Source of the DNA: Coptis chinensis | Taxonomy: Eukaryota; Streptophyta; Magnoliopsida; Ranunculales; Ranunculaceae | DNA length: 64,000 nt | Direction of reading: 5' to 3' | Assembly: GCA_015680905.1 (NCBI GenBank) | Contig: CM027381.1 | Coordinates: 60,392,501 to 60,456,500, forward strand | Part shown: piece after piece, positions 1 to 10,402 of the stretch | How the letters are laid out: each line of letters starts with the position of its first letter | How positions within the stretch are numbered: the stretch's first letter is position 1 | The notes under the pieces: model-generated | What the model was told of the DNA's origin: nothing | Seen by the model: the letters and a program-made list of their open reading frames with translations, nothing else | The model's database searches: none | Position numbers and translations under genes: made by a program

Positions 1-940
1 TTGTTGGTTATTCCTCCAACCGAAGTTGGGATTTTGTCTCCAAGGGGCTTAGGTTCACTATTAATGGAACAAGCCTGTTCATAGGCTATAGAGGACCCGA
101 TGGGAGTCGGGATGCTCGGGACTCCAATGCGAAACTACATGGGTTTGAATTTACATTCATGACGGGGATAGGCTTTTGTTGTACAGAAATGGCCTCTACC
201 TTTTTAGTGAGTGATTCGATTAGAGTTTTAAGCTCGAATCGGTTTAATTTCAAACATACCGGGCGGCCTTAACTGTTGAAGAAGAACTACCTCGAAAGGG
301 GATATCATCACTACCCCCAATTATTATTTCGCTTAGTTTGGTCTTCTAAAATTTATAAGCCTCCGAGGCTCCTTTACTTAAGAAACTACCCCATTCATAA
401 TGTCAAGGACTTCTTTATGGTGATGTTGAAGTCCTTTGAAAAGGCAACTAACTAACGTGTCTTTTGCTAGGTTATGGTGTGGACACTCTATAAGCAGATC
501 GGTGAAACGATTCCAAGCCTCGAAAATGATTCATGAGGATTTTGTCGAAAAGAAATTAATCTTGGAAAGCATCTCATCCGCTTTAGGGGTGGGTAAAAAT
601 GTTCCATAAACAACTGAACAAGTTTAGCCCACGAGTCCCACAGAATTAGGCTTTGGGCAGTTAACCAAGACGCCTTTATCGGCTAAGGTGAAAGGGAATA
701 CCCTTAATTTAATTTGTTCAACCAACCGTAGGATGGTGGAATGTTGTTAGGACTTGTTCAATCCACGATGTCTTTGGTAAGGTTTTTCATGGTCTAAACC
801 ATGAAAAACGGGTAACAAATTAAAATATTTGGAGGGATTCTCAAATCCCCGGTGGGTCCGCTAGAACGATGCAAGATTTGGGGCTATCGCCAAGGCTTTG
901 TAGAAGTCCGAGAGGAGTCTCTCTTTCTTCCCCATTATAT
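1..940 (-). pseudogene. Gag remnant of Ath1 element E
   Basis: Read on the minus strand this is a broken copy of the Ath1 Gag, the capsid-type protein that packages element RNA. Recognisable pieces include DSPKSCIVLADP and VLTTFHHPTVG, which match the better preserved Gag at 55488-56120, but they fall in different frames separated by stops and small indels. The left part (about 1-340) matches the Gag C-terminal region at 55140-55480. The coding sequence runs off the window edge, so the protease end of E is not visible. It cannot make a full protein. Confidence 0.8.
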
Positions 941-1584
941 CGGTGGTGTGTGTGTGGAATAGTAGCTAGAGGTGTAGTTTGTGGTATACTAGATAGACTT
1001 GTTTGTTGATGTTGTTGTGTATTTACGCTAGGTGTTTTGTTCGCCGGACCTTAATCTCATGCAAGACTAAGTCGAGCTTAACTAAACATGCAACACTCCA
1101 AACAATTCGATATACTAGTATAAACCTCTAACAGAGGAGATGCGAGGTGTGGAAGAAAGGAATACCTGACAAGGCCCTTGCTTTGCTTATGAATAGCGTC
1201 TTGAATTGTGTAACGCTGTTCGGTATATAAGAGAATAGAACACTGAAAAACTTGACAACTCGAAGTTCGAATCAAACCGTGGAAACCGGAAATTTCAGCT
1301 AAAGGGGCGCTTCTGCTCTTGTGCGCGCTCGATTGCAAAGTCGAGATTCCAAGAATCTTAGCTCGGTCAGCGCTCTCTTTTGCGCTGGCGCCGCTTCAGT
1401 GTATTGATCAAATTCCAGAATATCAAGGCTGGTCGCTCTTTCTTTGAAGGGGCGATTATATTTTCTGTTGAATTTTTCCAAAACTGAAACGACAACCACA
1501 GTATGAATCAAACAAGGGTGGGTGGGTGAAATGGGACTTAAAAATGACTAATTCTATTATGAAAACAATGCTAAAGTGCAACTA
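941..1584 (-). other. 5' untranslated leader of element E
   Basis: Noncoding stretch between the primer-binding site and Gag of E. It aligns by eye with the leaders of A (52274-52900) and C (56121-56860). It holds a GC-rich block at about 1300-1460 with repeated GCGC and GCGCTC words in otherwise AT-rich DNA. The short open frames here are not conserved among the leaders, so I call no gene. Confidence 0.7.
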
Positions 1585-1601
1585 AGATGGCAGCGGCGCC
1601 A
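1585..1601 (-). other. Primer-binding site of element E
   Basis: Minus-strand sequence TGGCGCCGCTGCCATCT lies two bases inside the LTR edge. Reverse transcription would start here. The first bases match the TGGCGCCG start used by many plant Ty3/gypsy elements, probably complementary to the 3' end of tRNA-Asp with mismatches further in; the tRNA identity is inferred. Confidence 0.8.
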
Positions 1602-1603
1602 TT

Positions 1604-3026
1604 TGATAAATGTGGCATAAGAGGCGCCGCCATTTGGTAACTATAAAATGACTAGTCTACCTACGAAATGAACTATGAATTCACAACGTAAGTAAACTAG
1701 ATACTACTACTTTTACGTGGTTGATTATCAAAGCTTCTACTCTCAATGCGAATTGCACTAAATGGAGTACGAAGTTCGTTCCACTCCTAGTTCCCTAGCA
1801 TGGATGTTTTCTAATCTAACTAGTCGTTTTTAAGTCTATGAGAGTTTTACGAAAGGAATTATACTACGATGCAACTACCCACAAGATGCAACTAGTCGAT
1901 TATCAGACAACTAAGGGAATGCTACGTTGATTCGATGATAAGGAGTTAGAGGGGGATTGATTCCACCTTAACTCAACTTAATCCACTAGCGATTGAAGTC
2001 GTCGTGAATCCGAATTGAACTGCTTCAGAACAATTGGTTATTCCTAATCCCTAATTATACATGGCATTTCTACCAATTCATAACTAGCATGTGAACAATT
2101 AAACCCATTCTCATGGTGAACTAATCATTTCTAGAGTGGAATAGAAAATACTGATTCTACGATAATCGGAATCGAGCTTTCATCAAGGCTTCACAACCCC
2201 TCTAATGGAGGTTTTAGCCTTGAATCATTCATAATCATTTCCATTTAGATTAAAACTAAACATAATATAAAGCATTGAAATTTACTTAATTAAACAATAA
2301 TGAAATCTAATTTAATGACTAAATTGAAATAAGGACATGAATTGAAATTAGATCTAGAATTGGAAATGACAAAAATAAAATGGATAGAAATACTACTTTA
2401 TTGATCTAATCCAATGAAGAACAAGATTCAAGGTTTAATCTAATGAAATGAATTAGATATTGAAACTACACTTAATAAAAAACAATTAAATAAAACTAGA
2501 TCTAGAAGCTATTTTAATGGCTACTTTCTATTCTAAGCTATCTACTATTTTCTAACTACTATTGACTGCCATTAACACTGAGTCAAGCTTTTGTTTTTAT
2601 CCATCCAGATCCAAAAATCGTGCATGGGCTTGGAGCCATGTTTTGGGCCGAGAATCAGGCCCAAAACCCAATTCTTTCATTCAAAAGGCCTCTTCAGCTG
2701 CAGTTGGCTTCCACAGACTTTTCGTCCACTTCTGCTCCTCTGATTGGGTCAAGGCTTAGACCATTGCAAAGCTCTTTCCGAGTCGGTCGTTTTGACATAA
2801 GGTAGGCCTCAATCCGAGGTCTGAGTCCAAAGATATGGCATTCGGAAGTTTTGCTGACTTTTGCTCCTTTATCTCGCTAAAGTGGCACATTTCGCACATA
2901 ATGGACTTTGAAGGCCTGAAATGCATAAAAACGCGTAATCAGTATTAACTCTTACTTATTATTCACATAATTGGTCTAACAGTATGATTATTAAGGGGTT
3001 AAAACTACAGTTTTGGGCTCTTATCA
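1604..3026 (-). repeat. 5' LTR of Ath1 element E
   Basis: A 1.42-kb LTR starting TGATAAA and ending CTCTTATCA on the plus strand, followed on its left by a primer-binding site, which makes it the 5' LTR of a minus-strand element. It aligns along its length with the LTRs of A and with the solo LTR at 34199-35859. The TATA-like stretch seen in A is changed here (about 2590-2600). A 35-bp segment near 1611-1645 is absent from the other LTRs and carries a second primer-site-like GGCGCCGCCATTT. The LTR ends inside the protease of element F; bases 3027-3031 (ATCCT) are the presumed target duplication but the partner is outside the window. Confidence 0.9.
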
Positions 3027-3668
3027 ATCCTCAACTATGCCTTTGGGAATCTTGGTAGAGCGGTCAGCTAACTTCAATTTGACTTGTGTAGGCTTTAGGT
3101 TCTCCAGGCCCAACGCTGGGTACACATGATATGGCAAGAGATTAACACTAGCACCAAGGTCTAAAAGAGCATTACCCGTAAATTTTTCTCCTATCTTGCA
3201 TGATATTGTAGGACTTCCTAGATTTTTTAGCTTGACTGGAGGTTGCTGATGGATAATAGATGTTGTTTGTCCAGCTAGAAATGCTCGCTTTGGAACATGA
3301 GTACTTCTCTTTATGTTGCATGCATCTTTCAAGAATTTGGCATATGATGGCAACTGCTTGATCGCTTTGAGAAATGGGATATTGATGTTATCTTTCTCAA
3401 ATGCATCCTTCATCTCTAAAAATTGCTTGTCCTTTTTGCTTTGAGCAAAAAACATAGGAAAAGGTGCCTTTGGTACAAACACATCATCATGGGTCTGCTC
3501 TTCTTTCTCTTTGGCATTCTTGCATATCTTGTTTTGGTCATCTTGCCAAATGAAAGTGGAAAGGATTTCCCCCACTTCCTTTTGAACTTCATTTGAAATC
3601 TTAAACGATTGCTCTGTAACAATGTCATCATGAGAAGGTAAGTCAACCTTGTTGTCTACTTCAATCAT
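3027..3668 (-). pseudogene. Athila-type protease of F, truncated
   Basis: Encodes the region between Gag and protease and the start of the retropepsin-like domain, which would cleave the polyprotein. The active-site motif DLGASVNLLPY is present, with DLGAS in place of the usual D-T/S-G as typical of Athila-type elements. The frame continues to LADRSTKIPKGIVED and then runs into the LTR of E, so the flap and second half (IILGRPF region) are missing. The catalytic aspartate is intact here, unlike in H. The frame opens in mid-polyprotein, so its first ATG is not a real start. Confidence 0.82.
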
Positions 3669-4263
3669 GATCTGAAAGTAGTAACTGAGCTGACATGATC
3701 ATGGAGGTGATCAGTACTAGAAGTTGTCCCAATGTGGCATACATCTTCACTCCTCAATATTGGTTCCAATAAGCTAGGTTGAATGGCTTGTGTCTTTACA
3801 GAGAAAGTAGTAGTGAGTTGGTGGTAGCCTCTAGAGACTCCATTCTAGAACATTGACTTGCCTGAGATTGCTGGAGATTGAGTTGAGAATGTGCAAGAAG
3901 CTCTAGAACACTTTCAAACTTCTAATTTTTCTGTGATAGCAAAGTAATTCCATTCTCTAGGTTGGCAGGTGTGGCATAATTTCTCCTAGGATCAGGCACT
4001 AACTCTCCACTTGTATTGGAATTTTGTTGAGAGCATAATTGTTGTTGAGGGACCAACTGTGAAGGTTGACTTGTCTGTGGAATATAACTTTGATCTTGAG
4101 AACCTGGGGGTCTAGCGTTCTATCTCCAATAATTGCCTTGAAAGTTATTACCACCTTGGTTGGGCCTCTGAAATAAGTTCACATTGTACTCTCCAACTGA
4201 TGCATGTTGACAGTAACCAGGACATTCTAGAGTTGCATGAGAAGTGCCCGAACAGACTTCACA
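3669..4263 (-). pseudogene. Gag C-terminal region of F with zinc knuckle
   Basis: Links Gag to protease. A CX2CX4HX4C knuckle starting CEVC and continuing SHATLECPGY is readable next to 4240-4263. It is separated from the upstream Gag frame by a TAA codon just before the first cysteine, where H has a different nonsense change in the neighbouring codon. The remainder is glutamine- and asparagine-rich linker, broken by further stops. The knuckle would bind element RNA. Confidence 0.7.
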
Positions 4264-5178
4264 TTATCGGCTAGCTTGCATGACTAGGAGAGATTTAGCT
4301 TGAGACTTGTTGATCTTGGAGGGATTCATAGAGAACTGGTTGAATTTCTTACTCAGAGTTTCAATGCTAGTGACCAGGCTAGCCAATGTAGACTTCAGTT
4401 CTTGATCTGCTTGTTCATATGCTTGGTAACCAAATTGCTTTGGCTCCCCCTCCATGCTAGCGACATCCTCGTTGCTAGTAGTCCATTGTTGTGTTTCTTC
4501 AGCTAAATTCTCAAGAAAGTTGTAAGCTTCCTCTCCATCCATTGATGTAAACTTGCCTTTGTGCATTGACTGTATCATCTGCTTGTTCATCATCGAGAGT
4601 CCTCGATAGAAAAAATGAGCAAGTGTGCTCTTATCATAACCATGATATGGACATGAGACTAGCAGATTATTGAATTTCTCCCAGCTTTGATGATATTCTT
4701 CAGTTACCTTCCCTTTGAAATTGCTGATGGCTTGATGAATGGCGTCTGTCTTCTGGGGTGGGTAGAACTTGTTCATAAACTTTGTTCTCAACTTCTCCCA
4801 GTTATCTATTGAATTGATCGGCTGTGCAGTTAACCATTCAGAGGCTTTACCTTCGAATGAGAGCGGAAAAAGAATCAACTTGATACTCTCATCTTTGATA
4901 TTCTGGTTCTTGAAAGTTCTGAGGACTGATAGAAATTTGTTCATGTGAACATATGGCTGAACATTGTCTGAACCATTGAACTTTGGGAGCATAGAGATTA
5001 CTGATGCTCTAAGCTCAAACTGGTTAGCTTCTGTCTCTGGAAAAACAATACTGCTGGGTGGGTCTCTAATGATTGGCGAATAGAAATCGCTCAGCTTATT
5101 CCTCTGTTATGCTTGCATGGGTAAGATAGCTTCAGGATTATTGGTGTCCATAACACCTCCATCATTGCGTGCGGCCAT
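4264..5178 (-). pseudogene. Gag (retrotransposon gag domain) of F
   Basis: Start taken at the ATG ending at 5178 (MAARNDGGV), which lines up with H (28444). The first 25 codons are followed by a TAA where G has CAA; then a 242-residue frame is open. It contains the Athila Gag core: LPKFNGSDNVQPYVHMNKF, SEWLTAQPINSIDNWEKL, FMNKFYPPQKTD and GEEAYNFLENLAEETQQW. This is the family usually assigned to PF03732. The product would form the virus-like particle in the cytoplasm. It is nearly intact but cannot be made as one protein. Confidence 0.85.
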
Positions 5179-5720
5179 TATATCAATCTTGTCAAGTATT
5201 CTTGCTATGCGAAGATGATGAAAAACTATCCTACTATGCTTGAATGCAATTAAACTAATATGCAACTATTCTAAATTATACTAATATGCAAAACTACTTT
5301 CCTTCAACTGGGTTGGGCTTTGCAGCTAGTATCTCTCCCGTTGTCTAAAGCTGTCTCTTCTAGGGTTATGGTGAATCACTTGGATTGCTTAAGTACCACA
5401 GCCCACAGACGATAGTCCGTTTATCAAGATTCAGAAAAGAAACACGAATTTGATGTTTCATTGTGTTGGCTTACAACTTCAATTGTTGAAAAGGTCCTAA
5501 ATGCAATTATACTAGAAAGCAATAAAACTAAATTATGATGCAACTATACTAAGAATAAAATAAAAAGAATGAAGATTCGACTAACCTAGATGGTAGATCT
5601 TGTCTTCGAGATGTCCTTCAAGCTTCTTTCTTTCTAAAAAGGATGGATGATGCGGCTAAAATTACCTCAAGATCCAAAATTCTAATCTTGAAAGAAAATG
5701 TTAAACATAAATAACTTAAA
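5179..5720 (-). other. 5' leader of element F
   Basis: Noncoding leader between primer site and Gag. It is matched by leaders of G (8060-8600), H (28445-29010) and the start of I (21673-21800). It includes simple runs of ACTAAAC- and CTATACTAA-type sequence. No reading frame is conserved among the copies. Confidence 0.7.
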
Positions 5721-5735
5721 ATGGCAGCGACGCCA
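5721..5735 (-). other. Primer-binding site of element F
   Basis: Minus-strand TGGCGTCGCTGCCAT, two bases inside the LTR. Compared with the G site (TGGCGCCGCTGCC) it has a C-to-T change at the sixth base; H shares it. Confidence 0.78.
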
Positions 5736-5737
5736 TT

Positions 5738-7314
5738 TGACCTTGCCTCTTTTTGTGTATGTAGATAGTGTATAGTCGTTGAACAAGATAGAAGTGTATC
5801 AAAACCTCATTATCCCTCAATAAGTAAAGGATGAGTAGGGTATCGTTCCACTTTTAAGTGTATGTTTATATGAAGGACAGGACTGGAAAGGGGATTTAAG
5901 GGATAAAAACTATTATTATATATTTTATAGATTCTAATGCTAAACTAAACTAAACTAAATTATTGAGAATTTATAAGAAAGGGAATTCAAGAGATTAGAA
6001 TCCACCAATACTTTCGATTCAATGACCTTTTGCTTCATGGTTGTTCTTACAAGTAGACTGCAATTAGGCAATCGAACGAGTGTCGATGCCCTCTTAGACG
6101 AAACATCGTTAACGAATAACTCTACTTAAGGTTGTTCCTATGTTCATGTTACTAGTATCTTCTTTCCTTTTATGTGAGCTTGGGTAGCTATTCAATGAAT
6201 AACCATCTAAGGCAAACACAAGGAATACTTCCCTTACTCTAAAACAATACACAACTAGAAGAAAAGTAGAGAATAATAGTATAATATTCAATTACAATAA
6301 ATAAAACCCTATTTTAGCATGATATTCGATTGCAATAAATAAAAGCATGTCACTAGCAAATATTCAATTGCAATAAATAAAACCCTAAACTAGCATGATA
6401 TTCGATTGCAATAAATAAAAACCTTAATCTATACTTCCATCCCCTGGTCTGGGCAATGGAACTAATAACTAAAAACATAAAGAACTAGCCTGGTTGAAGA
6501 ACACCATGAACCAGAAGAATCATTAAACCTTAAGCACTGGTTTCATCTCCTCCCTTGAAGGAGAAGATTAGCCTTCCATATAGAAGGAAGAACACGAAGA
6601 ACGATAAGAAGAAGAGTCGAAGAACATAAGACTAGAAAGACTAATTTATTAAAACTCAGCTAGTTAAAACCGATCTTTTATTATTAATCTCTCTCTGCCT
6701 CAAGTTCTGGAGACAAGAGTATAAGTGAATTGGCAATTACATGGGGCACTTAGGTCCTCTATTTATAGAGGTTACAATGAGCTCTAGAAGCATTCCAAAC
6801 CGTTATTTGTTTCCAAATACGAATAGACTTCTTTCAGAGTCCAACATCATCCCCAAAACTAAGAAGAAATTGGCTACAGTGTCGATCCATGCAGCTAGAC
6901 GCACTATTCATACGTCTCAGACGCGATCAATGCGTTTGGACGCTCGATTCATGCGTCCCAGACGCATACGCCTATTTTGTCTCTTCTGCTTTATCCTTCT
7001 ATCCTCTTTTGCGGGCTTTGGTCCAAGCAACGAATCCTTTGGCCTTATGCTTCCAAATAAGCTTTAAAATAGGTCCAAGTCGCATCTTTAATAGCTCCAA
7101 TTCCTTGGCCTTCTCCATGATTGTCCACAGGCTTCCCATGTGATCCTTAATGCTCCGAATTGCTCTGTTTTACCCCTTTTTCTCTAATATTTCACAAAAC
7201 TCTCTCTTTGACCTGTAGAATCATAAAACATAACTTACAAACACTATTAGTCCATTAAGATGGCTAAACAAGAGGCATAACGAGGGTTAAATAGCACTTT
7301 TTGAGCTCTTATCA
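5738..7314 (-). repeat. 5' LTR of Ath2 element F
   Basis: A 1577-bp LTR starting TGACCTTGCC and ending AGCTCTTATCA on the plus strand. It aligns with G (14315-15884) in reverse orientation and with H (21801-23408). In element sense it has a U3 with CpG-rich palindromes (6896-6970), a TATA box and a long R/U5. The open frame at 6741-7067 is antisense to the element and overlaps the promoter, so I do not call a gene. Confidence 0.92.
6757..6770 (-). promoter_or_regulatory. TATA box of the F LTR
   Basis: Minus-strand CTCTATAAATAGAG, a canonical plant TATA box in the middle of the LTR. The same core is at the matching place in G (14861-14873), I (about 20586-20595) and H (about 22847-22858). Transcription should start about 30 bp further in the element sense. 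Confidence 0.75.
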
Positions 7315-8039
7315 ATTAGTTCCATTGCCCACACCAGGGGATGGAAGTATAGAATAGGGTTTATGTTTTGCAATATTAATATCATGCTAGTGTTCTTTAC
7401 TTTTCTTCTAGTAGTATAGTTCTTTAGAGTTAGGGAAGTATTCTTTGTGTTGCCTTAGAAGGGGTAGCTCAAGGAGTGCCTGCCTAGGGGAAGTATTCTT
7501 TGTGTTTGCATTAAGTGGTGATTCATTGAATGGCCGCCCTATTAGGAAGTACTCCTTGATGTTGCTCTTGGTAATACATTGAATGGCTGCCCGAGCTTAC
7601 ATAAAAGGAAAGACGATATTAATAGAATAAACATAGGAACAACCTTAAGTAGAGTTAATTGTTAACGATGTTTCGTCCAAGAGGGCATCGACACTCGCTC
7701 GATTGCCTAATTGTAGTCTACTTGTAAGAACAACCATGAAGTAGAAGGTCATAGATTAAAAGTATTGGTGGATTCTAATCTCTTGAATTCCCTCTCCTAT
7801 AAATTCTCAATAGTTTAGTTAATTTAGTTTAGTTTAGCATTAGAATCGAAAATCTCTACAATCATAGTTTTTAATCCCTTAAACCCCCTTTCCAGTCCTA
7901 TCCTTCACATAACATACACTTAAAAGTGGAACGATACCCTACTCATCCTTTACTTATTGAGGGATAATTAGGTTTTGATATGCTTCTATTTTGTTCAACG
8001 ACTATACACCATCTACATACACAAAAAGAGGAAAGGTCA
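7315..8039 (+). repeat. 3' part of the 5' LTR of G
   Basis: Matches 15161-15884 of the 3' LTR base for base over most of its length (725 versus 724 bp). It begins abruptly at the edge of the F LTR, which shows that F split this LTR. It retains R/U5 only; the TATA box is on the missing side. Confidence 0.88.
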
Positions 8040-8041
8040 AA

Positions 8042-8059
8042 TGGCGCCGCTGCCGTTTT
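8042..8059 (+). other. Primer-binding site of element G
   Basis: TGGCGCCGCTGCCGTTTT begins two bases after the LTR end (GGTCA). Agreement with TGGCGCCG-type sites of plant Ty3/gypsy elements fixes the plus orientation of G. Confidence 0.85.
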
Positions 8060-8600
8060 AAGTAGTTTATGTTTAACATTTTCTTTCAAGATTAGAACTT
8101 TGGATATTGAGGTAATTTTAGCCGCATCATCCATCTTTTTAAGAAAGAAAGAAGCTTGAAGGACATCTCGAAGACAAGATCTACCATCCAGGTTAGTCGA
8201 ACCTTCATTCTTTTTATTTCATTCTTAGTATAGTTGCATCGTAGTTTAGTTTTATTGCTTTCTTAGTATAGTTGCATCATAGTTTAGTTTTATTGCTTTC
8301 TAGTATAATTGCATTTAGGACCTTTTCAACAATTGAAGTTGTAAGCCAACACAGTGAAATATCAAACTCTAGTGTTTCTTATCTGAATCTTGACAAACAG
8401 ACTATCATGTGGGTCGTGGGCCGTGTTACTTAAGCAATCTAAGTGATTTACCATAACCCTAGAAGATACAGCTTTAGACAACGGGCGAGATACTAGCTGC
8501 AAAGCCCAACATAGTTGAAGGAAAGTAGTTTTGCATTTTAGTATAATTTAGAATAGTTGCATATTAGTTTAATTGCATTCAAGCATAGTAGGATAGTTTT
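8060..8600 (+). other. 5' leader of element G
   Basis: Noncoding, homologous to the F, H and I leaders. It contains a direct repeat of about 45 bp around 8217-8295 built on GTATAGTTGCATC and TAGTTTAGTTTTATTGC. No conserved frame. Confidence 0.65.
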
Positions 8601-9755
8601 TTGCCATTTTCGCATAGTATTTTCTATTGTATGCCTCGTCGTCCATATCATCGTCCGGTAAGAACACAACAATGGACAAGGTTTAACAACCGACTCACAA
8701 GAATAATAAACGAGATTGATATAATGGTCACACACAACGATGGAGGTGTTTTGGACACCAATGATCCTGAGGCTATCCCACCCATGCAAGCACAACAGAG
8801 GAAGAAGCTGAGTGATTTCTATTCACCAATCATTGGAGACCCACCAAGCAGTATTGTTTTTCCAGAGACAGAAGCTAACCATTTTGAACTTAGAGCATCA
8901 GTAATCTCTATGCTTCCAAAGTTCAATGGTTCAGACAATGTTCAGCCTTATTTTCACATGAACAAATTTCTATCAGTCCTCAGAACTTTCAAGAACCAAA
9001 ATATCAGGGATGAGAGTATCAAGTTAATTCCTTTTCCACTCTCACTCGAAGGTAAAGCATCCAAATGGTTAACTGCACAGCCGATCAATTCAATCAACAA
9101 CTGGGAGAAGTTGAGAACAAAGTTTATGAACAAGTTCTACCCACCCCAGAAGACAGATGCCATGTAGCAAGCCATCAGTAATTTCAAAGGGAAGGTGACT
9201 GAAGAATTACATCAAAGATGGGAGAAATTCAATAATCTGCTAGTCTCATGTCAACATCATGGTTATGATAGGAGCACATTGGCTCATTTTTTCTTTCGAG
9301 GACTTTCTACTATGAACAAGCAGATGATATAGTCAATGCATCAAGGTAAGTTTTCATCATTGGATGGAGAGGAAGCCTACAACTTTCTTGGGAATTTAGC
9401 TGAAGACACTTAACAATGGAGTACTAGCAACGAGGACGTAGCTAGAGTGGAGGGGGTGCCGAAGCAATTTGGCAACCAAATTCAAGAAGACCCAAATCGA
9501 GCGAAGATATCAATTATGGCAAGCCTATCAACAGGACTTGAAACTCTGAACAAGAAGTTTGATCAGTTCTCTATGAATCCTCCAAAAGCAAACAATTTCC
9601 AAGCTAAACCTCAGCCAACCAAGTCTTGTTATGCTATTTGTGAGCTATGTTCTGATGAAGGCCACACCACTGAAGAGTGTTCATACTATTTGGATACTAA
9701 TGCAGAGGCATGTAGTATTAACTCTTTAGGAAGAAATAACCAGTTCAATCAGTGA
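8601..9755 (+). pseudogene. Gag with zinc knuckle of element G
   Basis: One continuous reading frame broken only by nonsense codons at 9165, 9330 and 9411, with the next stop at 9753. By comparison with F each sits where a CAA or CAG codon (or TGG for 9753) stood. The core shows LPKFNGSDNVQPYFHMNKF, WLTAQPINSINNWEKL and FMNKFYPPQKTD. A perfect CX2CX4HX4C knuckle, CELCSDEGHTTEEC, is near residues 350-363 of the frame. The natural start could be the ATG at 8631 (MPRRPYHRPV) rather than 8601. It would form the particle and bind RNA. Decay without frameshifts points to methylation-driven mutation. Confidence 0.85.
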
Positions 9756-10402
9756 CAGAATTATTGGAAGACACAAAATATAAATCAGAGGAATTTCCCT
9801 CCAGGATTCTAAAATCAATCAAATCAGTTCCAGAATAACCAGTATCAGTTCCAAAATTGCCAGCAACCATACAGAAATCAACAGTCATACCAGAACCAGC
9901 AATACTAAGCAAACACAAATAGAGAGTTAGTGCCAGATCTTATGAGTGGATATATTACCCCTACACCTCAGTCGAGCAAAGCAGTTATCCCACATCTAGA
10001 AGAAGCTATCACCACCATTGTCAATAAGCTAAAACAGACAAATCAAAGAACCCAGAAGTTGGAGAGTAACTTTAGTGTCATTCAAGGCCAGATAGGGCAA
10101 ATCGTTGCCACCTTGACGGAAAGATCGAAAGGAGCATTACCAAGCCAGCCAAGCATTACCTGGAGATTACTCATGAACAAGTTAATGTTGTCACCACTCT
10201 GAGGTCAGGCAAGAAAGTTAATAACAAGATTGTCTATGAACTAGGAAAAGATTCTGCGGAACCTAAGGAAACTTATGTCCCCACCATCCCACCCAGTTCT
10301 AACATTCCAGATATATATATATAGTGTTATGCCACTTGCTGAAGAAACTGTTGCAAAAGAAGTTGAAGGAACTACTGTGGAAGTAAGAAGAAGCCATCAC
10401 GA
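9756..10402 (+). pseudogene. Gag-protease linker of G
   Basis: A Q/N-rich segment (repeats of QNQ, NQYQFQN) followed by a helical stretch (TIVNKLKQTNQRTQKLESNF). The Gag frame continues to about 10150 with stops at 9810 and 9906 (both TAA at expected CAA). A frameshift follows, after which the Athila hallmark TTLRSGKK is read at about 10190-10218. A short AT-dinucleotide run at 10312-10322 precedes the protease frame. No enzymatic role; it separates capsid and protease. Confidence 0.65.

Larger units (their letters stand above)
3027..7314 (-). mobile_element. Ath2 element F, 5' half
   Basis: Minus-strand Athila-type element with 5' LTR, primer site, leader, Gag and the first part of protease, then cut at 3027 by insertion of E. 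The rest lies beyond the left edge. Its LTR abuts a split LTR of element G, so F appears to have inserted into the 5' LTR of G; the expected target duplication partner of ATTAG (7315-7319) is outside the window. Its sequence is close to H (26030-29577). Confidence 0.88.

Noticed and set aside
6741..7067. Open frame of about 100 codons seen in three Ath2 LTRs (also 14563-14853, 22820-23236)
   Set aside because: It is antisense to the elements and overlaps the U3 palindromes and TATA region; similarity follows from LTR homology, and the frames end at different places. Kept only as a weak possibility.
7315..7319. ATTAG as confirmed target duplication of F
   Set aside because: The partner sequence would lie left of the window; unproven.
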